DNA from: Dermanyssus gallinae
Taxonomy: Eukaryota > Arthropoda > Arachnida > Mesostigmata > Dermanyssidae
DNA length: 64,000 nucleotides
Reading direction: 5' to 3'
NCBI GenBank assembly: GCA_003439945.1
Contig: QVRM01002200.1
Location: 1 to 64,000, forward strand
The notes below the pieces were generated by a model that saw only the letters and a list, made by a program, of their open reading frames with translations, made no database searches and was not told the origin of the DNA. Position numbers and translations under genes: made by a program. Below, piece by piece: positions 40,999 to 51,965 of the stretch. How positions within the stretch are numbered: the first letter of the stretch is position 1; every line of letters starts with the position of its first letter.

Positions 40999-43451
40999 TT
41001 GAGCGATGTGGGCCAGCGTCTCGACAGCGTTGCACCCATGACGACAAATTTGTCGTACCCGGGGCGACCCCTTGCGAGTCTGGCACGCGTTGGTAGTGCG
41101 TTGATCCTTAACTTAATCAGGTTTATGTACTCCCTACCGGATAGGTAAGGAGTACCCTTGACCCAGTCATTTGTAAAAGGGGTTAGGTGTGTGTGTGTCA
41201 GGTGAGCTCCATCGACTGTGTTATGTAGTGTACGAGACCAGTACTCGGTCTCGTGTGCGGCGTCTTCAATGGTCGTGTCATCGAACACACAGAGAGCGCT
41301 GGTTTTCGCCAGCTCCTTACTGTGATACTCGGTCGACAGCAGCCATTGAGTGCCTATGTGGGATGATCTGTTCAGGGCAGTGAGGCGGGAGAGGCGAAGT
41401 CTGGGAATTAGTGTACGGAGACAGGGGATGTCCAGACCGCCGTGTGAGATGTGCGCGTATAGGAAGGCGTTTGGCACGCTGTTTTCGAGTTTGAGCCACT
41501 GCAACTTCACCGTTCGCCTGATCTCACAGTCTAGTTCTAGGAGGAATTTTTGAGACGGTCGGGGACCAGCGACCAGTTTATAGAGAATTTTCGGGATAAG
41601 GAATTGTTTCAGTATTGTTAAGCGTTGCTGGGGTTTAAGGGGAGCTGATGTTAGTCTGCCGAGTAGTTCTAGGAGAGTGACCTTGGCCGTGTCGACTCTG
41701 CCATTACTGTCGAACTCGATGCCGAGGTATCTCCATCGAGCGCATATACCCTTGGCTGGCAATTGCCTCCCTCCAACGGAGAATTCGGGGGTTGACTGAT
41801 AAAGGCTCTTCTTCACCCGGCTATCATAAAGATGCGAGATCGTAAAGCTCTTATCAGTGTTGATTTCAAGGCCTCTTTCTTTAAGTAAGGGGAAAGCTAA
41901 ATCTAGAAGTTGTTGGAGGGTGTTCTTGGTGGAGGCGAGGAGGATGAGGTCGTCCGCAAAGGCTAGGCCCATAAGGCGGTTTCCTTCTTTTAGTCGATAT
42001 CCTAAATTGTCTAAGTTTATTTTCCTGAGAATGTCGTCAAGAACTAGATTAAATAACAGGGGTGACAGGGGATCACCCTGACGAACACCCCTGGTGGGCC
42101 TTATAGTACGACATTCTTTACCGAATTCGAGGAGAGTTTGGGATGATTGGTATAGGCGCTCGATATACTCGATGAAGACTTCCGGATACCCTCTGGCCCC
42201 GAGCGTCCACAGGACCGCGTCATGGCTGATCGAGTCGAACGCCTTACGCAGGTCGACCGACGCGATCCGCAATTCGCGGCCTGTGGACTTGGCATGATGA
42301 ATGATGCCATCGAGAACCGTCAGGTTTTCGAAAGTCCCATCGAATGGGAGGAAGGCTCGTTGAGTGGGGAGAATTTTAATAGATTTTTGGATACGTTTAG
42401 AAAGGATTTTATTAAGCGTTCTTTGTAAGTAAGAGCTGATCGAGATGGGTCGGAGGTCACTGGGGGAGGAGGCATCAGTGACCTTGGGGATGAACGCTAC
42501 TCGAGCCTTTTGTTGGCAGGGGGGAACATCGCTAATGAATAGAATATTAAGGAGACAGCAGACATTCTCTAAGGGGAGTTTACGGAGGGATGCTAGTTTA
42601 ATCCCATCCAAGCCTAGTGCTTTAGATGTCCCTCGGAGAGCTGATTGCGTTTCTAGGAGGGAGATAGGGGTAGAAACGCAGTTGAGATCAGGGTTGGGGA
42701 TGTAGGGGTTTGGCGTAAGTGGCGGGGGTGGGGGTTGGGTCATTGCAGTAGTCCAATGCTCTACAACCTCCGTGTCATTCATGTTGTTTATTCGGCGTAC
42801 ACCGTCTAGTATGCCTTGAGCACACTTGGAGCGGTTTTTGTTGTATAATTTCTGTGTGATAGCGTAGTGTTCCCGCCGCAGCTTACGCTTTGACAGCGCC
42901 CTATCAGTGGACGGGGGCGTCACAGCTGTGCGCGGGTGTGTTGTAGCGTTTATGTGTTTGTGTAGGAAGTCGTTTAGTATTTGGGAGTGTGCCTCACCTT
43001 GGCAAATTATATTTGCAAGGTGGGTTAGGTCTGTGGTTGATGAGTGTGGGGGGAGCGTGTTTGTGAGGGCTTGTATTCGCGCTATGATAGCGTCTTTTGG
43101 GGAAGGAAACTTGGTTTCCTGTGAGTCAAGGTCGGACCTTTTGGGGTTAGGATCGCCAGACTCGTCGTCGGAGCCAGACGGAGAACGAGTTCGTTTGTGA
43201 ACAAACTCGTTAACTCGCGCCTTATACGCTGCCGATTTCCGCTGGCGTTTAATCGACTCAAGTGTGCGATCAGGGAATTTAGACAATAAAAGTTTATTGA
43301 TCTCGCAGGGTGTAGTTTCGCTATTCTCTGATACTAGGGAGGCTTCTAAATAGGCTAATAGCTCACGATCCTGGGGATCCCAGCGCGCCTTTTTAAGAGG
43401 AGGTTGACTGCTCAGCTCTTCATTCATGAGAATCGGATGTTTCCGCCTCAC
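40971..43451 (-). CDS. R2-like protein: Myb region and reverse transcriptase (copy B)
   Basis: The 826-codon frame begins inside the second C2H2 finger (HVRRKH, read through a GTG), so the true start is upstream. Residues about 20-75 form a Myb-like region (WDPQDRELLAYLEAS, SIKRQRK). A Pro-rich linker precedes the RT: GTSKALGLDGIKLASL, LRPISISSYLQRTLNKIL, motif A SVDLRKAFDSISHD (about 400), RQGDPLSPLLFN, and LAFADDLILLA (about 500). The thumb has RWRYLGIEFDSNGR. The frame ends (TSLKCAITPIAL) just where the RLE zinc cluster should begin, because of a shared shift. R2 RT primes on the nicked target and copies its own RNA. All core RT motifs look intact. Confidence 0.88.
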   Translation of the reverse strand: MRRKHPILMNEELSSQPPLKKARWDPQDRELLAYLEASLVSENSETTPCEINKLLLSKFPDRTLESIKRQRKSAAYKARVNEFVHKRTRSPSGSDDESGDPNPKRSDLDSQETKFPSPKDAIIARIQALTNTLPPHSSTTDLTHLANIICQGEAHSQILNDFLHKHINATTHPRTAVTPPSTDRALSKRKLRREHYAITQKLYNKNRSKCAQGILDGVRRINNMNDTEVVEHWTTAMTQPPPPPLTPNPYIPNPDLNCVSTPISLLETQSALRGTSKALGLDGIKLASLRKLPLENVCCLLNILFISDVPPCQQKARVAFIPKVTDASSPSDLRPISISSYLQRTLNKILSKRIQKSIKILPTQRAFLPFDGTFENLTVLDGIIHHAKSTGRELRIASVDLRKAFDSISHDAVLWTLGARGYPEVFIEYIERLYQSSQTLLEFGKECRTIRPTRGVRQGDPLSPLLFNLVLDDILRKINLDNLGYRLKEGNRLMGLAFADDLILLASTKNTLQQLLDLAFPLLKERGLEINTDKSFTISHLYDSRVKKSLYQSTPEFSVGGRQLPAKGICARWRYLGIEFDSNGRVDTAKVTLLELLGRLTSAPLKPQQRLTILKQFLIPKILYKLVAGPRPSQKFLLELDCEIRRTVKLQWLKLENSVPNAFLYAHISHGGLDIPCLRTLIPRLRLSRLTALNRSSHIGTQWLLSTEYHSKELAKTSALCVFDDTTIEDAAHETEYWSRTLHNTVDGAHLTHTHLTPFTNDWVKGTPYLSGREYINLIKLRINALPTRARLARGRPGYDKFVVMGATLSRRWPTSLKCAITPIAL

Positions 43452-43466
43452 ATGAATGGCTAGGCC

Positions 43467-44670
43467 GGATTTGGAGAGAAAACTACGAGAGCAGTCAGCG
43501 ACTGGGCAAATTAAATTTAGGGGGGAGGGACGGTGAGGGGGGAAGAGGGGGACACCCTGCGAGGGGGAGGGGGGTTTGTGGGAGTAATGCCACTAGTGCC
43601 GGGGGTGTTAGCCTCGACACCAATAGCATTATGATTTAAATGGTTATCGCTGCTATTGAATGAGACACCGGAGCCGCTTGGTATAGGTGATGGCTCCTGT
43701 ACGGGGGGAGGGGGAGTAGAATCGGCTATAATGCTATTACTAGTCGATCGAGAATTAATATTCGGCCGATTATTATTAATATTAGCAGCAATTAGTCGTT
43801 GGGAGCTAGTTGGTAAGGGAGCGCCTGAATCGGGAGCGGTGGAGCTATTATTTATGTTGTCATTGTTATTACTAGGTGGGGGGGGGGGGAATGAGCGAGT
43901 TAACTAAACTAGGAGTGTTGGTGGATTCGTTGCCTACCCGTGTGCTGTGGGAACGCATGTGAGACGAGAGGCCGGCACCGGTCTTGCATCTCCTGTCGCA
44001 GATCGGGCAGGCGAGATTCCGGGAGTCCATCCTCTCTTCTTTCTTCGGTGGAAGATGAAGTTAAAATCGGATTTGGAGAGAAAACTACGAGAGCAGTCAG
44101 CGACTGGGCAAATTAAATTTAGGGGGGAGGGACGGTGAGGGGGGAAGAGGGGGACACCCTGCGAGGGGGAGGGGGGTTTGTGGGAGTAATGCCACTAGTG
44201 CCGGGGGTGTTAGCCTCGACACCAATAGCATTATGATTTAAATGGTTATCGCTGCTATTGAATGAGACACCGGAGCCGCTTGGTATAGGTGATGGCTCCT
44301 GTACGGGGGGAGGGGGAGTAGAATCGGCTATAATGCTATTACTAGTCGATCGAGAATTAATATTCGGCCGATTATTATTAATATTAGCAGCAATTAGTCG
44401 TTGGGAGCTAGTTGGTAAGGGAGCGCCTGAATCGGGAGCGGTGGAGCTATTATTTATGTTGTCATTGTTATTACTAGGTGGGGGGGGGGGGGAATGAGCG
44501 AGTTAACTAAACTAGGAGTGTTGGTGGATTCGTTGCCTACCCGTGTGCTGTGGGAACGCATGTGAGACGAGAGGCCGGCACCGGTCTTGCATCTCCTGTC
44601 GCAGATCGGGCAGGCGAGATTCCGGGAGTCCATCCTCTCTTCTTTCTTCGGTGGAAGATGAAGTTAAAAT
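43467..44670 (-). repeat. Tandem array of two ~602-bp modules at the R2-like 5' end (copy B)
   Basis: GGATTTGGAGAG occurs at 43467 and 44069, a period of 602 bp. The array ends at about 44670, after GAAGTTAAAATC. The structure is as in copy A but with one unit less. G-run lengths differ between units. Confidence 0.93.
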
Positions 44671-45810
44671 CTTTAAAATCTCGTTGATGTTAAAAAAACG
44701 CGTGAGCGATGGAGCGTGTCAAGACTGATGGTCTGTCTTGACACGCGCAGTTGACGTTGCTCTTAAGCTGTCAAATGTAAAAAAAAAAAAACAGCCTGAC
44801 CTCACGGCGCCAAACCGTACACTGTCACAATGTGTCAACACAGTGTATGGTTGCCTTGTATGCGTGTATGTAGTAGCACTAATTAATATATTATATGGTA
44901 GGTAGGCTACGCTACCGGGCGGATAGTACAAGTAATACAAGTACCAGTGCCGCCCCCCTGATATCTAGTGAGATACAGGTACCACAACAATATATTAATT
45001 TTACCAGTATATAATGCACATGGGACGGGTGTTACAAGATACGATCAGCACAGGCCACCCTTGTTACTACACGCAGACCGGTCTCTCGTTCGCAGCTGTT
45101 AACATATGGTCGGCACGCCACACAGAGCGCTACGTACATATATAAATATATATATGTATGTCACTACTCCGTGCGCGTTGACCGGCGCATATGCACACGC
45201 GCTGGCGAACGCGAAGTCTGCCTACGTGCCCTGCACTTTATCTCGCACCTGTATGTGGGGCAGACGTCACCCGAACGTTGGTCCGGGCGGGCGCCTGCAC
45301 GTTGTCGATGTGCAAGTGCACGTCAACTTCTCCCACAACACTCTCCCTCTTGGATGCCACTCACTGCCACGAGGTCGCGTGGCGACCGAGATGGCCGGCT
45401 ATCCAAGATGGCCGCGGTAGCGGCGGCGACTACAATGCTATATATGTACCCCTAGGGATACATACATATACATTAGCAATCGCCATAGACAGAAACGAGG
45501 CGATTTTTGGTGTTTGGTGGTGACCAAAAACGCCGGATCTGCCTATCTGATGATACACTAATATACTGGGCACCAACTGCACACACGCACAACACTGCAC
45601 AACACTTAAAACACTGGGTTTCTACCTCGGCAGTATCCGACCGGTTGGTCGGTTCGCCGCCGATGTTGACACACTGTATCGAATGCACGATTCCACAAAA
45701 CTCGAAATTTTCGACGAATTGTTGGCAGCGGTGTGCTGGTGGGGTTGCACTGGGTCGACACCTTGCTGGCACGATGGTCTGTGCGCTCCCGGTCAATTTT
45801 GCCGATATTG
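44671..45810. other. R2-like 5' flank without recognisable gene (copy B)
   Basis: Same as 8110-9257, with hairpins at 44714-44746 and 45784-45840. A few substitutions only. No gene recognised. Confidence 0.4.
44714..44746. repeat. Perfect 12-bp hairpin (copy B)
   Basis: Identical arms and loop to 8160-8192. Confidence 0.85.
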
Positions 45811-45981
45811 TTAGCGAACAACACCGATTGACCGGGAGCGAGCGAAGATGCGACCGTCCGCTGTGGCGGCCGGAGGCAGACTGAAGACACCTTTGCAAAC
45901 CGGACATGTTGCCTTGTTGGAGTTATCCAGAACTATTGACGCATGCGCGGTCTCAGTTCCGTGTGGGTTATTATCTGGCAT
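45811..45981 (-). pseudogene. Truncated ORF2 start (copy B)
   Basis: Same as 9258-9428. It starts at the TAATG overlap (45979-45983), encodes about 56 residues with CPVC, and stops. No RT follows. Confidence 0.45.
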
Positions 45982-47344
45982 TATGATGCAAAGGCTTTGA
46001 GCTTCTCTGCGAGGGGAAGGAGAGCCAATAGAGGTTTCAGGGCTTCCGTAATAGTTTTCAAAGCAGCTGCCAGATCAGGACTGATACCCTCTAACATCCG
46101 AGCGACGTCTTTTAAGGCGCCTCTAACATCTAACACGCTCTGCGAGACGTCTTGCGGGTGTTTCTCTTTGTGTTGTGTTTAGCAGCATACCGCGGTGTTG
46201 TCCTATATGTGTTGGTTCGCTTCCGCTTGGGCTTCGGTAGCGGTCGTGGGTTGGGAAGGAGCAGCTGCGGTGAGGAGCTTTCCTGTGTGGTAGAAATGCT
46301 CCTAAAAACTGCAGCTAACGAAGACTTATCTTTGAGGAAACCTCCGGGTTGTACGTCTTTCACGACAGTGGCTGTGACATCAAGAGCCTCAGTAATCGAT
46401 GCAGACGAATGCGATGCCTTAACTTGTTGTAGAACTCTCGTCTCCAATATAATCCTGTTCCGCTCGCGGAGGTAGGCCACACGCGGACAGGAAGGCGATT
46501 CGGCCACGTGGGGGCCACTACAGTTGACACACCTCCACCGTTTTGTGCAACTTGAAGCCAGGTGATCTCCATCTCCACATTTTTTGCAGGCCTTGCGAAA
46601 AGTTGAAGAAATAGAAAAAGATAGATGTCCCACTCGTTGACAATTGTACCACAACTTCGGTTGATCGGGCTCAAGTACGACGGAGTGGGTTTTGTATCCC
46701 AGGAAGACAGACACAGGCGGTTGACGGTCAAAGGTCAGGATCACCTTGCTGAGTGGGGTCTTGCCAGCGTGACCTGTCTAGAATAAACGTCGAACATGCT
46801 CGTCTGTAAACGCAACATCGACGCCTTGAATTCTCGCCTGAAGTTAGTGCTGGACAGGTTACCGTGATAGGTATCGACCCTATTGCAGAGAGCTGCGTTA
46901 GTTTCCTAGCCGCATCCTCTGTGTTGACCCACACAGAAATAGCGGTCTTATTGCTTGATATCTTGCACTCAGGACAATTAGAATGAATAGCCTTGCATAA
47001 TTGCAATAATGCATCGTCAGCGAACTCTTTAGGAGCTAAATCCTCTGTGGTTTTTTCCGTATGACCTCTTTGAAGGCGTTGAATTGACCGCTAGATGCCT
47101 CCATTTTCAGCTTGTCCAACTGACGTTGCTCACGAGACATAAGGTTCTGTTCACGCTTTGACACCACTAGCGTAAACGATTCGTCGCGTTCATCTGATTC
47201 TACAGAGGAACTTTTTCTTCGCTTACACCCTAGTGTTACACTTCCGTCTGAGATTTCCGAAGTTCCGGCACCTGTGGTTGGATCAACTTGTGATACACCA
47301 GGCGATTGCGCTGCAAGCCCTCTTCTCAGCCGGCTTCGAGACAT
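45981..47344 (-). pseudogene. ORF1 with zinc knuckles of APE element (copy B)
   Basis: It starts at MSRSRLRRGLAAQ (47344). The N-terminal piece 47344-47036 is clearer here than in copy A and contains CKRRKSSS and ESDERDES. The A-run near 47050 differs by one or two bases, giving a shift. The knuckle region (46744-46130) and the helical C-terminus ending LKAFAS follow, with the same breaks as in A. Confidence 0.7.
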
Positions 47345-47505
47345 CGGTTTGGGCAGCGATTGGTGTCTATTTGGCGACTGCGCTCCTGAGTCTGGATATT
47401 TCCAAACTACCGAGGCGGCTTACTTCCGCTGGACTCGACCGGCATCGTCTTAGCTGTCCAAATGCCTTGGAACGAATAGACGCAAAAAAAACACAAACAA
47501 AAATT

Positions 47506-47575
47506 GCCACTCTTGGGAGTTGAACCGGGACCCAACAACTGGCAATCGATGAGGCTACCACTGGGCTACAACGAC
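47506..47575 (-). ncRNA. tRNA-Gly(GCC)-like sequence (copy B)
   Basis: Same as 10953-11022 with one substitution in the anticodon arm (GATGAGG against GATAAGG on the + strand). Both A and B boxes are unchanged and T-runs follow. Confidence 0.5.
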
Positions 47576-47803
47576 TGCACAGGCTTCTCTGCTTCTAAGC
47601 CCTAGTGACCCCCGCCCGCAAGTTAGGCACAAGCTTACTGCTAGCGATGACGTTAGCAGATCGAACACAGTTGTCAGAGAGCCCTGGAGGAATAATGTGT
47701 CAGATTTATTACCACACATGTTGTGTAGAAAAAGTACAGTTAAAATATATGCATATGTATACATACACACATTTGGACTTATAAAAGAATAGATATATAA
47801 AAG

Positions 47804-49624
47804 CTATGATGCTACGACGCGAGGTTGGTCGTCTAGACTAGCTAGAGGCGGGGCTAGGGTGCAGGAGGCAGCATGGTATCTACCGCAAGGTAGTTTACAG
47901 CGTTGACACACACACGAGTCCGAAGGATCATGGAACCCAGCTGTCGCGCATAGCACGTGGTGGAAACCATGCACGGCGAATCTAGTCACCACGTGGCGGT
48001 TAGATCGGCTCGGCCCTTTCCATGCCTGGTTTTGCATCGCTCCTGTGCTAAAGAAATCCGCATCAATTTCCGCAAACTTGCACTCCCACGTTTTTGAGAA
48101 CGTTGACGTAGTTGGAAGATGAGGGCAAGTCAAAACGTCGTCTTAGCTCCTCGACGAATAGGGGGGTGTCCGTGAGGAGATAGACAAGTCGATTTCGAGC
48201 TGAACGATGGAGGCCCAGGACTCGCTTGAGGTAAGCTGCCTTCAGACTATTATGATGCTCAAGGCTGGCTGGGGTGAGATCGTTCCATATTATTTCGATG
48301 CCGTAGGCGGCCATTGGAGCAATCTTTAGATCGAAGAGTCTCAGTGCCGTTAGGATGGACAGCAGCTGCGGTTTTCTAATTGTAGTCATTGCTACTAGCG
48401 CCTTTCTGCATCTTTCCTTGATGTGCTGCAGAAAACATCGGCCGTTCGACGTGAGAAGCAGTCCCAAGTAGGGAAACCTACTAACGTAGGGAAGGTCAAA
48501 ACCGGCCAAACGAAGTCCATCGTTAGCAGCTAATCGCCCGCCTTTTCTAAACTTCATGGCCACTGTCTTTGTCAGATTTACAGTTAGTCTAAGCTCAGAT
48601 GTGGCCGCGTGAAGTCTGGCTAGGGCCTGTTGAACCTGAAAGCGACTCTTCCCATACATGACGAGATCATCTGCGTACAAGATCACCTCTACCAGATTTC
48701 TTAGACCCCGAATTTTCGCGGGTAGGTCCTTTATAAGGACGGAGAAAAGTAACGGACTCAAGTTGTCGCCCTGCGCCACGCCCGTAGTCTGGAGAAAAGG
48801 GGGCAATTTTGACACACCGTCATCTATTCTGGTTTTATTGCCTTGCAGGATGGCCATCAAAAGGTTGAGAAGGGCAGGAGGGACGCCAACCTCGGCCAGA
48901 ATTCGCAGAATAATGTCTCTGGGCGCCGAAAATCGCTTTAAAATCGACGGGCGCTTTAAAATCGACGAATACGGCGTACAGGGGTTGGGATCTTGCTTGA
49001 GTCTCCCTGATAGCCCGCAGCAGATTGGCGCATGCCGTAATCGTAGAGCGATTCTGTCGGAAACCGTGCTGTTCAGTAGGAATAGCACCAGTCATCTCTA
49101 GAAACCGATTTAGTCTTCTGGTGAGCAGCGACGAGAGCAACTTGTAACACTGTGCTCTTTTTCGCTATACCGCGCCAGGAGGTCAGCTGGGTTGGGTCAC
49201 CTTTACCTTTAGGGATGACGAGCAGTGTAGCATCGAGTTATTGGGACGGAATAATGCCAGCACGGAGGCATTCGTTGAACAGTGCCGTCCAGCATGGAGC
49301 CAAGATAGATGCGTTCTTTAGATGCTCGTTCCTCCCTTGATCAGGGCCCGCTGCTTTGTTGTTCTTTAAACCCTGGAGAGCGAGAATCACGTCTTTCACC
49401 GTAAGGGCGGTCTCTAGACGCTGTCTTTCGCTGAGAGTGACCTCATCCCAGGCCGCGTCGATCAACCAGAGTTCTCTGGGTATAGAGTCGCTGGCCCTAA
49501 ACATTCCTGCGAAGTGATTGATTAATTGTGAGGAGTTAAGCGAGCAGGGAGTGAGGCCACTACGAGTGAGCCACTTATGAGGTAGGTGCTCTGCCTCTCG
49601 GAGGAGAGAAGTTTCAGCTTTCTC
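47804..49624 (-). mobile_element. CR1-like element, 5'-truncated (copy B)
   Basis: This is the 3' part of the element seen complete at 11251-15584. It breaks off inside the APE-RT linker at 49624, where a short (TA)n begins. The RT frame 49088-48063 (341 codons) is longer than in copy A because an A-run is one base longer. A local duplication near 48928-48965 damages motif A (DFKAAFDS becomes DFKAPVDFKAIFGA). A one-base T-run change near 48095 moves the C-terminal zinc cluster to another frame. Confidence 0.8.
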
Positions 49625-49629
49625 GTAAA

Positions 49630-49652
<23 letters not shown>
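49625..49652. repeat. Short (TA)n at deletion junction
   Basis: About 28 bases of TA join the truncated CR1-like element to sequence that in copy A lies beyond the long (TA)n at 16021-16133. Confidence 0.9.
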
Positions 49653-49660
<8 letters not shown>

Positions 49661-50337
49661 TTAAACCGTAATTCAATTAAAATATAATTAATTAAATATA
49701 ATTAAAATATTATTTCTCGGATTGCTCCCCCCGGCGTCACTGCCTTGGACATACATAGGAATATCGTGTCCAAGCTTAAAGGTTCGCTAGCCGCCTGGAA
49801 GCTACGATCCAGATACAACACATACTTGATTTAAGGGCGTTCTTTTTCGACTGTCATGATGCCAACGAGATGTATGTACAACGAGTTCGCGCGATGTTGT
49901 CGCTTTCTGATCGAAGCCTTCACCCCTCTTGTGGTCGACAAGAAGCTCATGAAACTGCGCTCATATGTAGCCCGACTCGAGCGAGCAATCTCCATGCACT
50001 CTAGCCCTGCCTCGTCCTTTACATATCATCGAAAACTAATGAAAGCAACAAAGCGCCTTCGCATCCTGATTGAGATAAACCTAAGCGTCAAGGACAGCCG
50101 GTTCCACTCCCGCTACGCGAACTCGCGCCTTACAAGCAACGAGTCCCCACCAACCCTGGAATCAACCTCACACTCAGCACCGACAGATGAGGAGAAGGTT
50201 GAGCTACTAGCAGCTCATTTCCCATTTTTGTTCAACCCGGTTCCAGTAATTCTCGTCCGACCCATGTCGACATCTTATTTTCCTACGAACTACAGTGACT
50301 CTCTTATTGACTTTAATGAAGTTGTCTGCTAGCAGTC

Positions 50338-50736
50338 GTGATGTTCGGTTGTTCGAAGTGTTCGCTCCCGTTAAAGACGGGTGAACAACTAGTGGTGTGC
50401 AGTCAAGGCTGCTCAAAAGTGTTCCACGGGGGCTGTCTAAACCCCGTGCTCCCCGAGGATGCGTACTCGGCTCCGTGTGGAGCCTGTGACAACCAGGAAC
50501 CAACTCACGGTACGTTGTGCGGCCGATTGAGCGAGCTACAGTGGAACTTTGTGAAACTGTGGTTAGCACACACGGCACTACAGGAGCGGGTTGCCAAAAT
50601 CAAGGCAATCCCGCAGGAACAGTTTGCCGCACCCCTTACGCTTACAGGGGGTTTGAACTCCACGCTAAGTGACAAAATTAGCGTGGAGAAAAGCGGCGGA
50701 ACGCGGACACGCGGAAAAACAAGAAAGCCAGGCTAG
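50338..50736 (+). CDS. ORF1 N-terminus with PHD-like finger (copy B)
   Basis: The 132-codon frame starts MMFGCSKCSLPL. It shows a PHD-like cysteine pattern: CSKC, VCSQGCSKVFHGGC, then PCGACDN. A helical stretch follows (LSELQWNFVKLWLAH). It overlaps the next frame by 68 bp in a different phase, so one shift probably divides a single ORF1. In CR1-like elements such a finger is thought to read histone marks. Confidence 0.7.
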   Translation: MMFGCSKCSLPLKTGEQLVVCSQGCSKVFHGGCLNPVLPEDAYSAPCGACDNQEPTHGTLCGRLSELQWNFVKLWLAHTALQERVAKIKAIPQEQFAAPLTLTGGLNSTLSDKISVEKSGGTRTRGKTRKPG

Positions 50737-51388
50737 CAGACAGCACAGAGGAGGTGACGTCACCGAGCCAAATACGAGAGAGCTGGCTGGAGAGACCAGC
50801 AAAAACAACCGCGCCGGCGCCAAGAGAAGCATGGCGTCTGCAGAGTTGAGTAACGACAGTAGCAACTTGAACGGCGCTGTTGTGGAGATGGAACCACCGG
50901 GTGGTGGTAGAGCGGCGTCACCAGCTGCGGTAACAACAACGCCGACAGCAGATCCAGCTGACCCACGTCCGGAGGAGAAGGCAGACGACGATGGTTTTGT
51001 TGTGGTTCGCAAGCGACGAGACAACAAAACAAAACATCGAATGCAGCGCGGTAGTGCAACAGATGGCATAGACGGATTGGAAGTCTATGCTAGACCTGCG
51101 AAGATCTGCGCCTTGAGAGTGGCACGATTGGCGCAGAAGACATCGGCGATCGGGCTGCAAGCCTGGCTCACTGGCAAGGGCATAACTGTGAAAGAAGTTT
51201 GGAAGCTACATACACATGGTAGTGATGCTGTGTTCTGTGTGGTGGTGCGTGACGAAGATTACGCAAACTGTTGCAGAAATGAATTCTGGCCAAAGGGAAG
51301 CCTGTTCCGTCGCTGGGTTGGGGACGTCCCCTACGAGAGGATGGTTAAGGAGAGTTTTAGTGCGCCTGGGCGGTCCAAGCCCCCGTAA
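50669..51388 (+). CDS. ORF1 C-terminal part (copy B)
   Basis: This 239-codon frame has a low-complexity N-terminal half and a VVRKRRDNKTKHR basic patch. A conserved C-terminal domain follows: ALRVARLAQKTSAIGLQAWL, VKEVWKL, AVFCVVVRDEDYANC and EFWPKGSLFRRWVGD. The domain looks like a small RNA- or DNA-binding fold common in arthropod CR1-like ORF1s. It ends 28 bases before the ORF2 region. Most of it is deleted in copy A. Confidence 0.7.
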   Translation: MTKLAWRKAAERGHAEKQESQASRQHRGGDVTEPNTRELAGETSKNNRAGAKRSMASAELSNDSSNLNGAVVEMEPPGGGRAASPAAVTTTPTADPADPRPEEKADDDGFVVVRKRRDNKTKHRMQRGSATDGIDGLEVYARPAKICALRVARLAQKTSAIGLQAWLTGKGITVKEVWKLHTHGSDAVFCVVVRDEDYANCCRNEFWPKGSLFRRWVGDVPYERMVKESFSAPGRSKPP

Positions 51389-51965
51389 GTGACCTGACCA
51401 GTTCTAGAACTGCAAGCGTAGTGGCAAACATACCTCTACGAGTGCTTCTCTGGAATTGTGAGGGACTTAAGGGGGCAATGGATCTTGAACGTGATGACAT
51501 GTTTAAGTTGGTTGACATTGCACTCCTCACGGAGACATTTCAGCGGGACGAACTGCATATCAATGATATGCGGGGCTTTCACTAGCTGGCTGTCTTACCT
51601 GCGGGAGGTCGGGGAAGACCTGTGGGTGGGTTATCTATCTACCTACATAACGCTTACCACCGATGCAATGCGTCAGGAAAGATGAATACTGCGTGGTGCT
51701 CTCCTCTGGGAGGGTAAACCGTCGCTGTATTTATTTCCCACCCACATTCGATTCTGCGGAGGTTGCCTGAGACGATAAGCTTTGGATTTTCAGAGTTAAA
51801 CCTGACCATGCCAACTATCGTCGGCGGTGATTTCAATGCCAGAATCGATTGTGGGGCCAACGATGTAAAGGCGAGGTGCCGCTTCAGGTGAAGAAAAATA
51901 TTGGTCTAAGCTGTGCGGGATGATAGTCAAGGATAGAGCTGATTGAAGGAGAACGGCAGAGACGC

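Larger units (their letters stand above)
40445..44670 (-). mobile_element. R2: R2-like non-LTR retrotransposon (copy B)
   Basis: This is the better of the two R2-like copies. The 5' end carries two 603-bp modules, with MDSRNL at 44633 in the outer one. The main frame is open from the second finger to the RT thumb, and the RLE follows after a frameshift. The inner module also has a one-base C-run difference that separates the first finger and linker from the second finger. Flanks are not 28S rDNA. Confidence 0.87.
49690..51965 (+). mobile_element. CR1-like element, 5' part with complete ORF1 (copy B)
   Basis: The + strand carries an EN-RT linker-like frame (49856-50332), ORF1 (50338-51388), then a short spacer and the APE start of ORF2: LLWNCEGLKGAMDLE, ALLTETFQRDE, a stop, VGGLSIYLHN, YCVVLSSGRVN, and TIVGGDFNARIDCGAND near 51815-51860. 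It stops near 51965 without RT. The linker-like frame lies upstream of ORF1, so it probably belongs to another copy or reflects a rearrangement. Confidence 0.7.

Noticed and set aside
50294..50310. TGACTCTCTTA resembling the 28S target of R2
   Set aside because: An eleven-base chance match with no further rDNA around it and far from the R2-like ends.
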